The notes beneath the pieces were generated by a model. The model saw only the letters and a program-made list of their open reading frames with translations. It did not search any database and was not told the DNA's origin. This document shows, piece after piece, positions 30,326 to 39,768 of a stretch of 64,000 nt of DNA. The translations under genes and the position numbers were made by a program. The stretch covers positions 1 to 64,000 of the forward strand of contig NZ_CP108445.1 of NCBI RefSeq assembly GCF_041435355.1, written 5' to 3'. The DNA is from Streptomyces sp. NBC_01276. GTDB lineage: Bacteria > Actinomycetota > Actinomycetes > Streptomycetales > Streptomycetaceae. Each line of letters starts with the position of its first letter. Position 1 is the first letter of the stretch.

Positions 30326-31269
30326 GCGGTCACCTCCGCACTCGTTGCCCCGGCCCCGGCTGTGGGTTCGTCGTCGGGGAGGGGGGCGGGGGAGACGGCG
30401 CTGCGGGGGTCGGTGATCAGGAAGCGGGGAACGGGCTTGGTGTCGGCGATCTGCCGCATCATCGCCAGGACGCCCACGAACCCGGCCAGCAGGGCCGCCA
30501 GGACCAGCTGGCCCAGCATGGTGCCGTAGGGAGCGGTGTAGGAGGGGATGAGGAAGCCGGCACCGATGACGCCGAGGGTGATGATCGTCATCCACCGCAT
30601 CGTCGTGCGTGGCTTGGCCCGGTCGGCCTCGATCGCACGCCTGCGGGCGACTTCCTCGTGGACGGACTCGGCGAGGTCGTCCAGGGCCTGGGCGAGGCCG
30701 GGGCCGCGGTCGGCGGCCGACAGGATCAGGGCGGCCACCACCTTGTCCGCGGTCACATCGTTCAGGGCGTCACCGAACTCGCGCAGGGCGTCCGTCGGCC
30801 GCCATCCCACCTGGAGCCGGTCGACCAGGTCGGCGACCTCCTCTGCGATGGCCTCCGGGCAGCCCTTGCGGGAGATGTGCAGGGCTTCGTCCAGGCCCCG
30901 CCCGAGGCGGAGCACGTTGGCCAGGCGCTGCGTCCAGTCTCCGAGCGACTCCAGTTTCGCGATCCGCGCGGTCGCGGACTTCGTGGGCGAGAGCAGCCAC
31001 GGCACGCCAGTCACGGCCAGGAGCAGCATCGCTCCCGCCACGAACACGCCTGTGACCAGCCACAGCACGATCCCGGCAACCGCGCCGACGACCAGCCGGG
31101 TACGGCGGGCCATCTGCTCGTCGCGGCCCGCCAGCTGACGCCCGGCCCTTATCCGGGCGGCCAGCGTGGGCCCCTTGGGCGTGGTGGTACCGATGACCCC
31201 GGCGACCAGTCCCACCAGGCCGCCGGTGACGGCGAGGCCGGCCACCACCCACAGCAGCAGCGTTGTCAC
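30322..31269 (-). CDS. TadB-like inner-membrane protein (T2SSF)
   Basis: A 315-residue membrane protein with two N-terminal helices, a middle helix and a C-terminal pair. The cytoplasmic domain (LRLGRGLDEALHISRKGCPE, DRLQVGWRPTDALREFG, ADRGPGLAQALDDL) carries the F-domain pattern typical of TadB/GspF. The GTG start overlaps the stop of the TadA gene (GTGA). Partner of TadC. Confidence 0.8.
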   Translation of the reverse strand: MTTLLLWVVAGLAVTGGLVGLVAGVIGTTTPKGPTLAARIRAGRQLAGRDEQMARRTRLVVGAVAGIVLWLVTGVFVAGAMLLLAVTGVPWLLSPTKSATARIAKLESLGDWTQRLANVLRLGRGLDEALHISRKGCPEAIAEEVADLVDRLQVGWRPTDALREFGDALNDVTADKVVAALILSAADRGPGLAQALDDLAESVHEEVARRRAIEADRAKPRTTMRWMTIITLGVIGAGFLIPSYTAPYGTMLGQLVLAALLAGFVGVLAMMRQIADTKPVPRFLITDPRSAVSPAPLPDDEPTAGAGATSAEVTA

Positions 31270-32819
31270 CGGACGTCCTCCGTGATCATCAGCGGCAGGG
31301 CTGCCGGCCAGGCACCGCCCGGCTCGGACAGCAGCGCGGGATCGAAGCCCACGCGCCTCAGGTCGTTGATGCAGCGGGGGAGCATGAGCGGCACCCCGCG
31401 GTGCTCACCCCACTCCGGGCGCGGCCCGAAGATCTGGTTGGTGTCCGGGCGCCCGCCCTCGCCGATCCCGGTGACCTCCAGGACGTGGGAGACGAAACGA
31501 TGACGGTGCCCGCCGATCTTGGTCTCATCGATGGAGGACACGAACACGATGAAGTGCAGCCCGTTCGCGGCCTGCCGGTAGGCCAGAGCCTCCGACATGT
31601 TGGCCTGCGCGAGGAGATACAGCTCGGCGATCCGGTCGAACACGACGCTGGGACGGATGGCGTGCAGGGTGCACAGGTTGCCGCCCGCACCGTTCGTCAT
31701 CGCCTGCAGCATCGCGACGATCTCGGGGCCGCGGACCTCACCGACGACGATCCGCGTCAGCGTCATGCGCAGCGCCCGGTACATCAGGTCCATGAGGGAG
31801 ATCGCGCCGGCGGCCTGCCCGCCGACCATCTCCCCGTTGGACTCGCGGGCCTCCATCGGCACGACCTGGCGGTGGTACCCGTTCTCGTGGGCGAACAATT
31901 CGTGTTCGGTCTCCAGGGTCGCGAACCGCTCGTCGGGATCGATCTCCCGAAGGAGCGCCCGCAGCAGCGTCGTCTTCCCGGCCGCCTGACCACCGACGAT
32001 CATCACGTTTTTCTCCGCGCGCACGCAGGCCCGCAGGAACGACTCCAGGGTGCTGTCCAGCATCCCGCGCGCCACCAGCTCGGGCAGGTCCGCATGCCGC
32101 ATCGTGTGCCGGCGGATCGTCACGAACGTGCCCGGGGTGACATCGGTGACCGCCTGCAGACGGGACCCGTCCGCCAGACGCAGCGCGAGGAACGGATCCG
32201 CCGTCGACAGGGAGCGCTCGTTCTGACCGGTCGTGCGCCGCGCGAGGTCGCGCAGGAGTTCACGCAGCTCCTCGTCGGAGTCCGCCACCGGCGCGACCTC
32301 CACGCGGCGCCCGTCGGTGAAGTCCAGCCACGTGCGCGTGTGCCCGTTGATGAAGATGTTCTCGACCAGCGGGTTGTCGAGATGCTGCTGGAGACGACCG
32401 GCCCGGAACTGGAGGTCGAACACGGCCTGAGCGGTCGCCGCGTCCTCACTGGCCGACGTCGCGAAACCCCGCTTGACGGCCTCGGCATCCGACCACACCG
32501 CCACCTGCTCGTTGATCAGGTGGCGGCCCTGCTGCTCCTGCGCGGCCAGGCTCATGCCCGGCCGGCTGCGCAGCATCTCGGTGAGCCGCTCCCCGACCTC
32601 CTTCTTGATCAGCCGGACCGCCGTGTAGTCCACGGCGGCCGGTGCGCTGGCCACGGCCTGGGAGGGGAAGCCGGCGCGCGGATCCACGGGTACGGCCGCG
32701 CCGGGCACCGGCCCTCCCCCGGGAGGCTGAGTCATACGGTGCGGGGGGAGACCGCGCGGGGCCGCGAGGCGTGCTTCCAGCGAGACCTGGGGGTTGCTGT
32801 GGAGAGGGTTAGCGCGCAC
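31266..32819 (-). CDS. TadA/CpaF-type secretion ATPase
   Basis: A 517-residue ATPase of the VirB11/CpaF family. Walker A is GGQAAGKTT (about residues 276-284), with Ala where most family members have Gly-Ser. The Asp-box-like TLETEHEL (301-308), Walker B RIVVGEVRGPE (356-366) and His box CTLHA (383-387) are intact. The N-terminal domain (1-150) is helical. It would power the pilus-like machine. The GTG at 32819 overlaps the upstream stop; an ATG at 32735 (MTQPPGGG) is also possible but has a weaker ribosome-binding site. Confidence 0.85.
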   Translation of the reverse strand: MRANPLHSNPQVSLEARLAAPRGLPPHRMTQPPGGGPVPGAAVPVDPRAGFPSQAVASAPAAVDYTAVRLIKKEVGERLTEMLRSRPGMSLAAQEQQGRHLINEQVAVWSDAEAVKRGFATSASEDAATAQAVFDLQFRAGRLQQHLDNPLVENIFINGHTRTWLDFTDGRRVEVAPVADSDEELRELLRDLARRTTGQNERSLSTADPFLALRLADGSRLQAVTDVTPGTFVTIRRHTMRHADLPELVARGMLDSTLESFLRACVRAEKNVMIVGGQAAGKTTLLRALLREIDPDERFATLETEHELFAHENGYHRQVVPMEARESNGEMVGGQAAGAISLMDLMYRALRMTLTRIVVGEVRGPEIVAMLQAMTNGAGGNLCTLHAIRPSVVFDRIAELYLLAQANMSEALAYRQAANGLHFIVFVSSIDETKIGGHRHRFVSHVLEVTGIGEGGRPDTNQIFGPRPEWGEHRGVPLMLPRCINDLRRVGFDPALLSEPGGAWPAALPLMITEDVR

Positions 32820-33630
32820 CGCTCACCACCCGTCCCAGACCGGAGGCGGGTGGCCGCGGGGCCAGGCGGGAGCGGCGGATCGCCACCAGCTCCTGCACCC
32901 GCAGAGCGGCCGAACGGGCCGCCCTCATGAGCTCGCCCGACTCGAACCGGCGCGGCTGCTCCGCCCCGTCGGACAGCACCGCGGCTTCCTTCGGCCGCCA
33001 CGGCAGCACCGCGGTCACCGTGACACCCAGGTTCGCGCGGACCTCCTCCTTGGAGAACGGACCGCTGTCGATGAGGAACATGCCGATTTCGGTGCTGGTG
33101 CCGAGCTGCTCACGCAATGCGTCCAGGCGGACCTGGGCGCTCTGCAGCCCGCGCAGAGTGTTCCGGGCGACCAGCACCAGAGCGTCGGCGCGCTGCGCGA
33201 GGACGGAGGACGGGCCGAACGCGCCGCGCCTGCCGAGGTCGATCAGCACGTCGTGCCCGTGCTCCTCGATGCCCGAGAACAGCCCGGCGAGCGGCTTCCA
33301 CACCGGCTCCATCGCGGAGGCGTGCGCGGGATCGTAGAGGCCCGGCAGCACCAGCCGGTCGCGGGTCCCCGCGTCGGTGATGTCCACGAGCTGCCGCCAG
33401 AACGCCTCACCGAGCTGCCCCTGGCGCCCCGCCACCGCCAGATTCCGCAGGCCGTGGGCGTTGTCGAGGGTGCCCTGCAAGGCGCCGGGCAGGATCGCCC
33501 CACCGTCCGGGTCCGCCTCCGCCAGGATCACCCGATGCCCTTCCGGCTGCGGCCACGTCATCAGCAGCGCCATCGCGGCCGTGGTCACTCCGGGCGCACC
33601 AAGCCCGCCCGCAAGCGCGATCACCGTCAT
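32809..33630 (-). CDS. TadZ/CpaE-like ATPase without the Walker A lysine
   Basis: A 273-residue MinD/ParA-type fold protein. The P-loop reads GGLGAPGVTTAAM, where the usual Lys is absent (GAPGVTT). ILAEADPDGG and VLIDLGRRG follow in the usual switch and Walker B positions. CpaE/TadZ proteins often have degenerate ATPase sites and localise the pilus apparatus at the pole. It lies directly before the TadA gene. Since Streptomyces homologues of this type frequently read GAPGVTT, this is more likely a family feature than damage. Confidence 0.7.
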   Translation of the reverse strand: MTVIALAGGLGAPGVTTAAMALLMTWPQPEGHRVILAEADPDGGAILPGALQGTLDNAHGLRNLAVAGRQGQLGEAFWRQLVDITDAGTRDRLVLPGLYDPAHASAMEPVWKPLAGLFSGIEEHGHDVLIDLGRRGAFGPSSVLAQRADALVLVARNTLRGLQSAQVRLDALREQLGTSTEIGMFLIDSGPFSKEEVRANLGVTVTAVLPWRPKEAAVLSDGAEQPRRFESGELMRAARSAALRVQELVAIRRSRLAPRPPASGLGRVVSGAR

Positions 33631-34361
33631 CAGCTGCCGCCCTGCGCCGCGACGATCAAAGCGACCGCGCCGGTCGCCGCGCGCGCGGCCAGCGTGGGGC
33701 CATCGGCGGCGGGTACCGCAACGTCCACCGTCGCCACCCCCGTTGCCGGAGCCGCCTCACCGACGGCAACCACCGTCGCGGCCAGCGTCTTGGGAGCCCC
33801 GGCCGGCTCACCCGCCTTGCCTCCGGCCGCGGCTGCGGCCGCCTGCGCCGGATCCGGCGTCGACACGATCAGCACCTTCTGCCCCGGGCTCAGCCGGCTC
33901 GCGGGAAGCTGCGAGGGTTTCAGCGCCACACCCACCAACTGCTCACCCGCCTGGACCAGCGAAGACGAAGTGACCTGCGCGGGGGACAGAAGGGAGCCGG
34001 CCGCCAAGGCGACGGCGGCGCGCTTGCCGACCATCTCGCCCTTCCGCGCGACGGGGACGGCCTTGACCGCCGGATCCAGCGCCAGAGACGCGGGAGCAAG
34101 GTCTGCCTCGGTGACAGCGGTGCCCACCGGCACATCCCGCGCTACCACCAGCACGGCGGACCGCTGCCCGGACGCGGTGAACAGAAGCGCGCCCGACAAC
34201 CCCCCGGCCGCGATGAGGGCAACGGACAGGGCGATCAGGCCCGGCCGGCGGCGCCGCTGACGCACGACGCGCGGCGCGGCCGCCGGATTCCCCGGCCCGC
34301 CCGTCCCTCCGGTCCCCGGAACAGCCGCCCGGCCGGGCGTGGGCGTGGTGGTGGTGCTCAC
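33630..34361 (-). CDS. CpaB/RcpC-like SAF-domain protein
   Basis: A 243-residue protein. A Pro/Gly/Arg-rich leader is followed by one membrane helix (LIALSVALIAAGGLSGALLF) and a SAF domain (SAVLVVARDVPVGTAVTEAD, VPVARKGEMVGKRAAVALAA). CpaB/RcpC proteins bind peptidoglycan and guide the Tad pilus through the envelope. The stop is close to the start of the TadZ-like gene. Part of the same leftward operon. Confidence 0.75.
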   Translation of the reverse strand: MSTTTTPTPGRAAVPGTGGTGGPGNPAAAPRVVRQRRRRPGLIALSVALIAAGGLSGALLFTASGQRSAVLVVARDVPVGTAVTEADLAPASLALDPAVKAVPVARKGEMVGKRAAVALAAGSLLSPAQVTSSSLVQAGEQLVGVALKPSQLPASRLSPGQKVLIVSTPDPAQAAAAAAGGKAGEPAGAPKTLAATVVAVGEAAPATGVATVDVAVPAADGPTLAARAATGAVALIVAAQGGS

Positions 34362-34409
34362 GTGCAGTGCCTCCAGAATGGGAAGGAAGTGTTGTCGCTG
34401 CCGGGCCTG

Positions 34410-35312
34410 CTACTGGCCGACGACCTGAAGCTCTCCGACGGCGACCGTGAACGCCGACTGGCGGACCTCGGTCAGCTGACCGGTCTGCCCGCCACCGGTC
34501 ACTGCCCAGTCGATGCTCCAGGTGGACGTCGCGGTGCCCTGGTACTTGCCGCCGGGGCTGCGGGCCGACGTCGCCTTGTAGCGGTGGCCGCAGTCCGGTG
34601 ACTCCGCCATACCGCGCGAAGCCGCATACGGGGTGCCGGGACCGGTACAGGTCACGCTCGATCCGTCACCCATGCTCCACACCACCCGCGACACCCTGGC
34701 CGTCGCGGTGACGGTGATCCCGCCTGCCGACGCAGACGCCGAGTTGGGCCCCCACGTCGTCTGGCTCTGGCTCACCCACATCCACACAGGCACGCCCACC
34801 GTGTAGGTGCCCGCAGCCCTCGGGCTGACGACCGCCGGACCTTCCAAGAGCATGCTGTCGACCGCCCGTTGCGCCAGGACAGCCGGATCGACAGCCGGGG
34901 CCGGGGCGTTCTGCGACCAAAATGCTGATCCCGCGATGTCCATATTCTTGATGCCGTCAGGGCCGGCGCCCAGGCATGGGTTGACGTAGATCGCGCCGTC
35001 ACCTGGGCTGTGCCCCTGCCATAGAGCACTGCCCGCGGGCGGCTGCGGTTCTAGCCGACGAACTGCGCAGCTCGGATCGTCCGTCCAGTCGCTGATGTGC
35101 CCGGCTGATGGCCTGCTCCCCCCGGCCCCGCTGTTCCCCCCGTCCGAAGGGCCTCTTCCCACGCCGCCTCCGGGTACAGCTGGCACACCGACTTCCACGC
35201 AGAACCTGTTGTCGGCACACCTGCCCACGCCGGTATCCGCGAGGGCTGCGGGCACCACTCCGACAGCAAGGGCAAAAGCGCCCAGCACGGTACCGACACC
35301 ACCTCTCAGCAT
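34410..35312 (-). CDS. Exported protein of the Tad-like locus
   Basis: A 300-residue exported protein. The N-terminus (MLRGGVGTVLGAFALAVGVV) ends in a probable signal-peptide site near ALADTG. The body contains Cys pairs, a Ser/Gly-rich zone and a C-terminal Ig/PKD-like stretch (RVVWSMGDGSSVTC, TSTWSIDWAVTGGGQ). The ATG overlaps the stop of the lipoprotein gene, so the two are translationally coupled. It could be an adhesin or envelope part of the pilus. Function inferred from position. Confidence 0.65.
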   Translation of the reverse strand: MLRGGVGTVLGAFALAVGVVPAALADTGVGRCADNRFCVEVGVPAVPGGGVGRGPSDGGNSGAGGSRPSAGHISDWTDDPSCAVRRLEPQPPAGSALWQGHSPGDGAIYVNPCLGAGPDGIKNMDIAGSAFWSQNAPAPAVDPAVLAQRAVDSMLLEGPAVVSPRAAGTYTVGVPVWMWVSQSQTTWGPNSASASAGGITVTATARVSRVVWSMGDGSSVTCTGPGTPYAASRGMAESPDCGHRYKATSARSPGGKYQGTATSTWSIDWAVTGGGQTGQLTEVRQSAFTVAVGELQVVGQ

Positions 35313-35902
35313 GCCTGTCCCGGGATCTTCTCCTCGATGACGACCCAGCCGGTGGGCCATTTCTCGGCGGTGAGCTCAGTGACATACCGCACGAGACGCG
35401 TCTGGGGGAGCGGGGCTTCAGTGCCGGTCTGCTTGTCGACAGGCTTCCACTGAGCGACATCAACGCAGTCGGTGATCACCGCAGTTTTCAGCTTCTGGCC
35501 GTCCTTGAAAATGACAGAGGTTCCAGAGTGCTTTGCCTCACCGATGACGACCTGCCCTGCGCTGCGGAGCCCCGCAAGACCGGCCTCCGTCTGGGCGTAC
35601 GCGGAACCGCTCGCCACATCCTTCAGGCCCGTGCCCGCCGAGTCCGACTTCGCGTAGGCCTCAGTGAGGACGCGCCAGTACCGGTCGTAGGCCGTCTGTA
35701 CCTCTGTCTTATCGGTGTCCACTGGACTGACCGAAGGACTCGGCGAAGACGAAGTAACCCTGGGGCTCGCAGAGGCCGCTTTGTTGTCACCGCCGTCGTT
35801 GCCGCAGCCAGCCGTGAGGACCGCGACGGTCGCGGTGATGGCGGCGGCTGCGAGCAGCCGGCGGTGAGCGGTGCGGGTGTAGTGCTGTCGTGCCGTTGTC
35901 AC
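35306..35902 (-). CDS. Lipoprotein of the Tad-like locus
   Basis: A 198-residue protein with a lipoprotein signal (RRLLAAAAITATVAVLTAGC, lipobox LTAGC) followed by a Ser/Pro-rich spacer and a globular domain (YDRYWRVLTEAYAKSDSAG, VVIGEAKHSG). The GTG at 35902 is chosen because GGGGAG lies six bases upstream; a longer GTG start is possible. Probably the first gene of the leftward operon that runs to 24.3 kb. Confidence 0.75.
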   Translation of the reverse strand: MTTARQHYTRTAHRRLLAAAAITATVAVLTAGCGNDGGDNKAASASPRVTSSSPSPSVSPVDTDKTEVQTAYDRYWRVLTEAYAKSDSAGTGLKDVASGSAYAQTEAGLAGLRSAGQVVIGEAKHSGTSVIFKDGQKLKTAVITDCVDVAQWKPVDKQTGTEAPLPQTRLVRYVTELTAEKWPTGWVVIEEKIPGQAC

Positions 35903-36280
35903 GGAGATCTCCCCGGTGGTCACCTCGGCGGGCGGGCGTGCAGAACAGCCCGGCCGCGCCGTCTCATCGCTTGTGCAACGTGTTTATTTCATAGCGGTGC
36001 GTCGTACTGGGCACCTTACGATGACAACGCCTCAGCTCCTACGGGGTTCTTGAGGCTCACGTTCCCGACTGTCATGCTTTGCCCAGCATTGTCGAAAAGT
36101 CATATGCGGAAAGCCTTCTGACGTGCAGCCTTACGCCTCGGCTGTCGGATGACGGCTGCCCCGGCGGGCCTGCCGCCAGCGTGGCCGGATTCCATCCCTC
36201 TGGCTGGTTCTTTGCTTCCGTAATCGTCGGGTTCGCCGCTCACCGGTTTGCTCACCACTGCCTCCCCCACGCAATAACGT
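35903..36280. other. Intergenic region with probable promoter for the Tad-like operon
   Basis: No gene is seen. On the minus strand TTGTCA lies at about 36024-36019, and the AT-rich stretch CTATGAAATAAACACG, unusual in this DNA, follows. Either could belong to the promoter of the lipoprotein gene. Short plus-strand frames have no ribosome-binding sites. Confidence 0.35.
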
Positions 36281-37189
36281 TCACAGCTGGGTCCAGCCAC
36301 GGGGTTCGGCGTCACCGGCCAGTGGGGTCCAGACGGCGGCCTGCGGTCCGTGCTCCTCGATGTCTTCGAGGACGGCGGCGCCGAGGGGGACGTGGGCGGC
36401 GAGTCGGGTGACGAGGTCGTGGTCGGCGGTCATGCTGCGCAGGTCCTGGATCCGGGCGGCGAGCGTGGTGCGGGAGGCACCGGTGAGGACGAACAGGATC
36501 CGGGGAAAGCGCGGGTAGAGACGCTGCCAGGCGAGCAGGGAGCCCTGGTCGGCGACGGTGCCCCGGCGCCCAGGCGACTGGGGGGTGTAGTCGTGGAAGC
36601 GGGCGTAGCTGATGAGCTTGCGGGCCAGGCGTTCGCTGCTCATGGTGGTGCGGTCGATCTCCACGAAGGCCCGGTACTGCAGGCGCCGGGGGCTGGTGGC
36701 GGTGTAGTGGAAGACGGCGTCGGCGATGAGCCGGTCCTCGCCGCCCGTGTCGGGGAGGCGGTGGGTGACCTCGGGCATCCAGTCCAGGGGCTCGTACTCG
36801 TCGCCGCGGGCGCGGGCGTCGGCAAGGAAGGCGAGGTGGGCGCGAACACCGGTGAGAGTGTGTGCGGCACGCAGTGAGGCGGCGGCCGCCGAGACGATGG
36901 GCGTGGCGGTGCGTCCGCGCAGCTCAGGCCAGTCCGTGACCATCGCAATACCGTCCGGGGTGAGGAAATGCGCTTGGAGGCGGCTGCTGGATCCCAGGGT
37001 GGTGTGGTTGATCAGGCCCTGCTCGCGGAGCGGTACGAGGACGCGGTGGATCCTGCGTGCGTCAGAGCGGGGAGTGAGCATCTGGTGGAGCTGGGTGGTA
37101 GTCAGCAGCCGGTGCTGAGCAAGCAGAGCGAGGGCCCGGTGCGCGTGGGTGTCTTCAGTGGAGGGCTGGATCCTGGTCGCGGTGGTCAT
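36281..37189 (-). CDS. Replication-relaxation family protein
   Basis: A 302-residue protein resembling the replication-relaxation family, found beside conjugation ATPases in actinobacterial plasmids. A winged-helix-like N-terminal domain (LALLAQHRLLTTTQLHQMLT, RRIHRVLVPLREQGLINH) is followed by FLTPDGIAMVTDWPEL and a nuclease-like or nuclease-derived domain with YRAFVEIDRTTMSSERLARK and a final FPRILFVLTG. It probably helps process or prepare plasmid DNA for transfer. Overlaps the ATPase gene before it by four bases. Confidence 0.75.
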   Translation of the reverse strand: MTTATRIQPSTEDTHAHRALALLAQHRLLTTTQLHQMLTPRSDARRIHRVLVPLREQGLINHTTLGSSSRLQAHFLTPDGIAMVTDWPELRGRTATPIVSAAAASLRAAHTLTGVRAHLAFLADARARGDEYEPLDWMPEVTHRLPDTGGEDRLIADAVFHYTATSPRRLQYRAFVEIDRTTMSSERLARKLISYARFHDYTPQSPGRRGTVADQGSLLAWQRLYPRFPRILFVLTGASRTTLAARIQDLRSMTADHDLVTRLAAHVPLGAAVLEDIEEHGPQAAVWTPLAGDAEPRGWTQL

Positions 37190-39768
37190 GCGTACGTCTC
37201 TCCTGTGGTCTTGCGGTCGGTCGGTGTGCTGCCGGTGAGGTAGGTGCGGACGGCGTCCTCCTGGGCGAGAGCGAGCGCGGTCCGTTCCCTGAGAGGCAGT
37301 GCTGAGGTGGCGGTGTGTGCGGCTTTGCGCAGCGCCCCGATGTGAGCCGGCCGGGCGCGGTCGCCGAATACTTCACGCAGCTCGGGGCCCCGGACCGCGA
37401 CGGGTCCGATCCGCCTGCCGGCGACGGTGAAGCTGGCGTAGTGCCGCCACCTGGGCAGTGAAGCGATGTCGCGGGGGGTGACCGTGTCCGGCCACTGGGA
37501 GGTGATCTGTGTGATGGCCTCCACGGACCCGGCCGTCGTGGACAGGCAGGAGGCGTTCTGCATCAGGGCGGCGCGGGTGGAGGGGCTGAGGCGGTGCATG
37601 AGCTGTGTCATGCCGTGCATCCGGCAGCCGAACTTGCGCAGTTGCTCGGTGATCTGGGCGAGGACGTCCGATTCGCCGTGGTCGAGGGAGATCATCTCGT
37701 CCAGGTAGAAACGGAATGGCCGCCGCCGGTTCTCGGGCAGGTCGCGGCGGGAGAGACCGGCGCGCAGGAAGTCGTGGACGATGAGGGAGATGAGCAGCGA
37801 GTTGGTGGGCCCGGTGCCGGGCGGGCAGATCCACAGCACCTGGCCCTCGTCCATGGCCCGGCGGATGTCGTAGGCGCTGACCGGGCATCCGAGGAAGGCC
37901 CGTACCACCGGACTCGCGCCGAGCCGCTCCAGAGGGTTGAGGACCGTCGCCAGCGCATCACGGGGAAGGTCGGGAAAGCTCCCGGTCCACCACTTCCTCG
38001 CTTCTGCGTCCAGTGTGGCCACCACGAGTTGACGGAAGGCCGGGTCGGTCAGCAGCGCCCGGACCTGGAACACCGTTGCTTGCTGCTCGGGCCTCTGGGC
38101 GGCGACGGCCCTGGTGTTGACGGCGACGAGAGCCTCGATCGCCTTCGTCATGATGGTGAGCGCGCGGGGCGCGGTGACGTCCCCCCAGCCCAGCGCCCCG
38201 GCGAACGCCCCGACGACCGCGGCGGTCACCTCGTGCGGCGGCTGCTGGGCACTCATGTCCAGCAGGTTCCAGCAGGACAGGAGGTCCGTGTCGGCGCGGA
38301 TGGTCAGGTCGAACAGCGCGACCCGGTCGATGAGGTGGTCGTGGGCGAGGTAGCGGGCGACGTCGGCGAAGGAGTCGCCGTGCGGGTCCACGAACGCGAG
38401 CCCCCGCCCGTTGTGGGCGCTGGCGACGGCGTGGACCTGGGCGCGCATGGTTTTGCCCCATCCGGCCTTGCCGGACTGGATTTCGAAGAGGGTGTCGTCC
38501 TCGTGGGTGGCCAGCAGCCGCTCGCGGCCGTCGGGCCCCCGGTGCCAGCCCTGGGGCAGCAGGTCCGCACCGGGTGCATAGGTCGGCATGTCGCTTTCCA
38601 GCAGGCTCACCCGCGCGGTGACGGTGGGCGGCTTCAGGAGTCCCGCCAGCTCCTCGATGTGAGCCCACCCCCTTCGCGCCGGGCGCAGCAGACCGCTCGC
38701 CCACCGGGCATCGAAGCGGTCGCGCCACGGCCACCGGTCTGGGCCGATCCTCAGCGGTCCCAGTGCCCATCCCTGCCCGGCCAGCCGGGACGCTCCCGCG
38801 TACACGTCCATGGCCGCCCCGATCCGGGCCAGACGCTGCTCCGCCCGCCCGGCCGTGTCGGACGCGCACCGCACCAGGACCTGCACGCGCACCAGGCCGG
38901 GGGAGTGGGCGAGCTTGCCGAGGACTGCGTCGCGGTCGACGCGCCGGGGCTGAGGTGACATCACCATCTGGCCCCGGGGCGTGCCGCGCCATTCGGCCGG
39001 GTCCAGGAGCCGGCCCACGGAGGCGGGCAGGCTCTCGGCGGGCTGACGGACGAGCCAGCGCGCTTCGCGCTGCGCCTCACGGCGGGACTTCTCCCGGGCC
39101 CGCTGCACGGTGTGGAAGCGGTACACGGCAAGTCGCCAGCGTGAGGCGGGGGCCAGGTCGACGCACACCTCGGCGAGGTCGCCCAGCTCGGCGTTCAGGT
39201 CGGCGACCGCATCGAGCAGCGGCTGGAGCGGATCGGGGTCCAGAGGGACCTCGCGCAGACGTGACCCGGGTTCTCCGTGCAGGGTCAGCACCGCCCGTAC
39301 CGTGTGCTCGCGCCGCTTGTCGGCGACCGGATCCGCGGCCTTGACCTGGACCCGGGCCCCGTAGGGGGTCTGGGCGAGCAGCGCGCGGGCGGAGGCGGGG
39401 GCTTCGATGCGGTAGGCGAGGGACCTGTGGCCGTCGGCGCGCAGCCGCAGCCGCAGCGTCCGGGCCCGCCGCGGCGTCCACCACGGGCCGGAGCCGGCGG
39501 CGCGGACCAGCTGCATGCCCTGACGCCAGATCTGCTCCGCGCTCGGATCGAACTGGGCGGTGGGGACGAGTTCCATGTACGTCCGGCGGCTGAGGGCCTC
39601 GGCGGCCAGGCGCTGTTGCAGGGCCTCCCAGCCGGCCAGCACCGCGGCCGCGATCAGGGCAAGCCACCAGAGGTTGGCCAGCGTCCAGTCGGTGACGGCC
39701 GCGAGGGCGTCAAGAAGGTCAGCGCCGAAGCTGAAGGCCCCGGAGGCCGTCAGGTGGTGCGGTTCCAT
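37186..39768 (-). CDS. VirD4/TraG-like conjugative coupling ATPase
   Basis: An 860-residue protein. One or two N-terminal membrane helices (about 28-47) are followed by a soluble domain and a motor domain. Walker A is GKAGWGKT (433-440), followed by LAFVDPHGDSF and, later, RFYLDEMISLDHGE as Walker B. The C-terminal RecA-like part includes QLRKFGCRMHGMTQLMHRL. Such ATPases bring relaxosome DNA to the channel. It is next to the replication-relaxation gene, supporting the role. The Walker A box lacks the usual extra Ser (GxxGxGK[S/T]) but is compatible. Confidence 0.85.
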   Translation of the reverse strand: MEPHHLTASGAFSFGADLLDALAAVTDWTLANLWWLALIAAAVLAGWEALQQRLAAEALSRRTYMELVPTAQFDPSAEQIWRQGMQLVRAAGSGPWWTPRRARTLRLRLRADGHRSLAYRIEAPASARALLAQTPYGARVQVKAADPVADKRREHTVRAVLTLHGEPGSRLREVPLDPDPLQPLLDAVADLNAELGDLAEVCVDLAPASRWRLAVYRFHTVQRAREKSRREAQREARWLVRQPAESLPASVGRLLDPAEWRGTPRGQMVMSPQPRRVDRDAVLGKLAHSPGLVRVQVLVRCASDTAGRAEQRLARIGAAMDVYAGASRLAGQGWALGPLRIGPDRWPWRDRFDARWASGLLRPARRGWAHIEELAGLLKPPTVTARVSLLESDMPTYAPGADLLPQGWHRGPDGRERLLATHEDDTLFEIQSGKAGWGKTMRAQVHAVASAHNGRGLAFVDPHGDSFADVARYLAHDHLIDRVALFDLTIRADTDLLSCWNLLDMSAQQPPHEVTAAVVGAFAGALGWGDVTAPRALTIMTKAIEALVAVNTRAVAAQRPEQQATVFQVRALLTDPAFRQLVVATLDAEARKWWTGSFPDLPRDALATVLNPLERLGASPVVRAFLGCPVSAYDIRRAMDEGQVLWICPPGTGPTNSLLISLIVHDFLRAGLSRRDLPENRRRPFRFYLDEMISLDHGESDVLAQITEQLRKFGCRMHGMTQLMHRLSPSTRAALMQNASCLSTTAGSVEAITQITSQWPDTVTPRDIASLPRWRHYASFTVAGRRIGPVAVRGPELREVFGDRARPAHIGALRKAAHTATSALPLRERTALALAQEDAVRTYLTGSTPTDRKTTGETYA

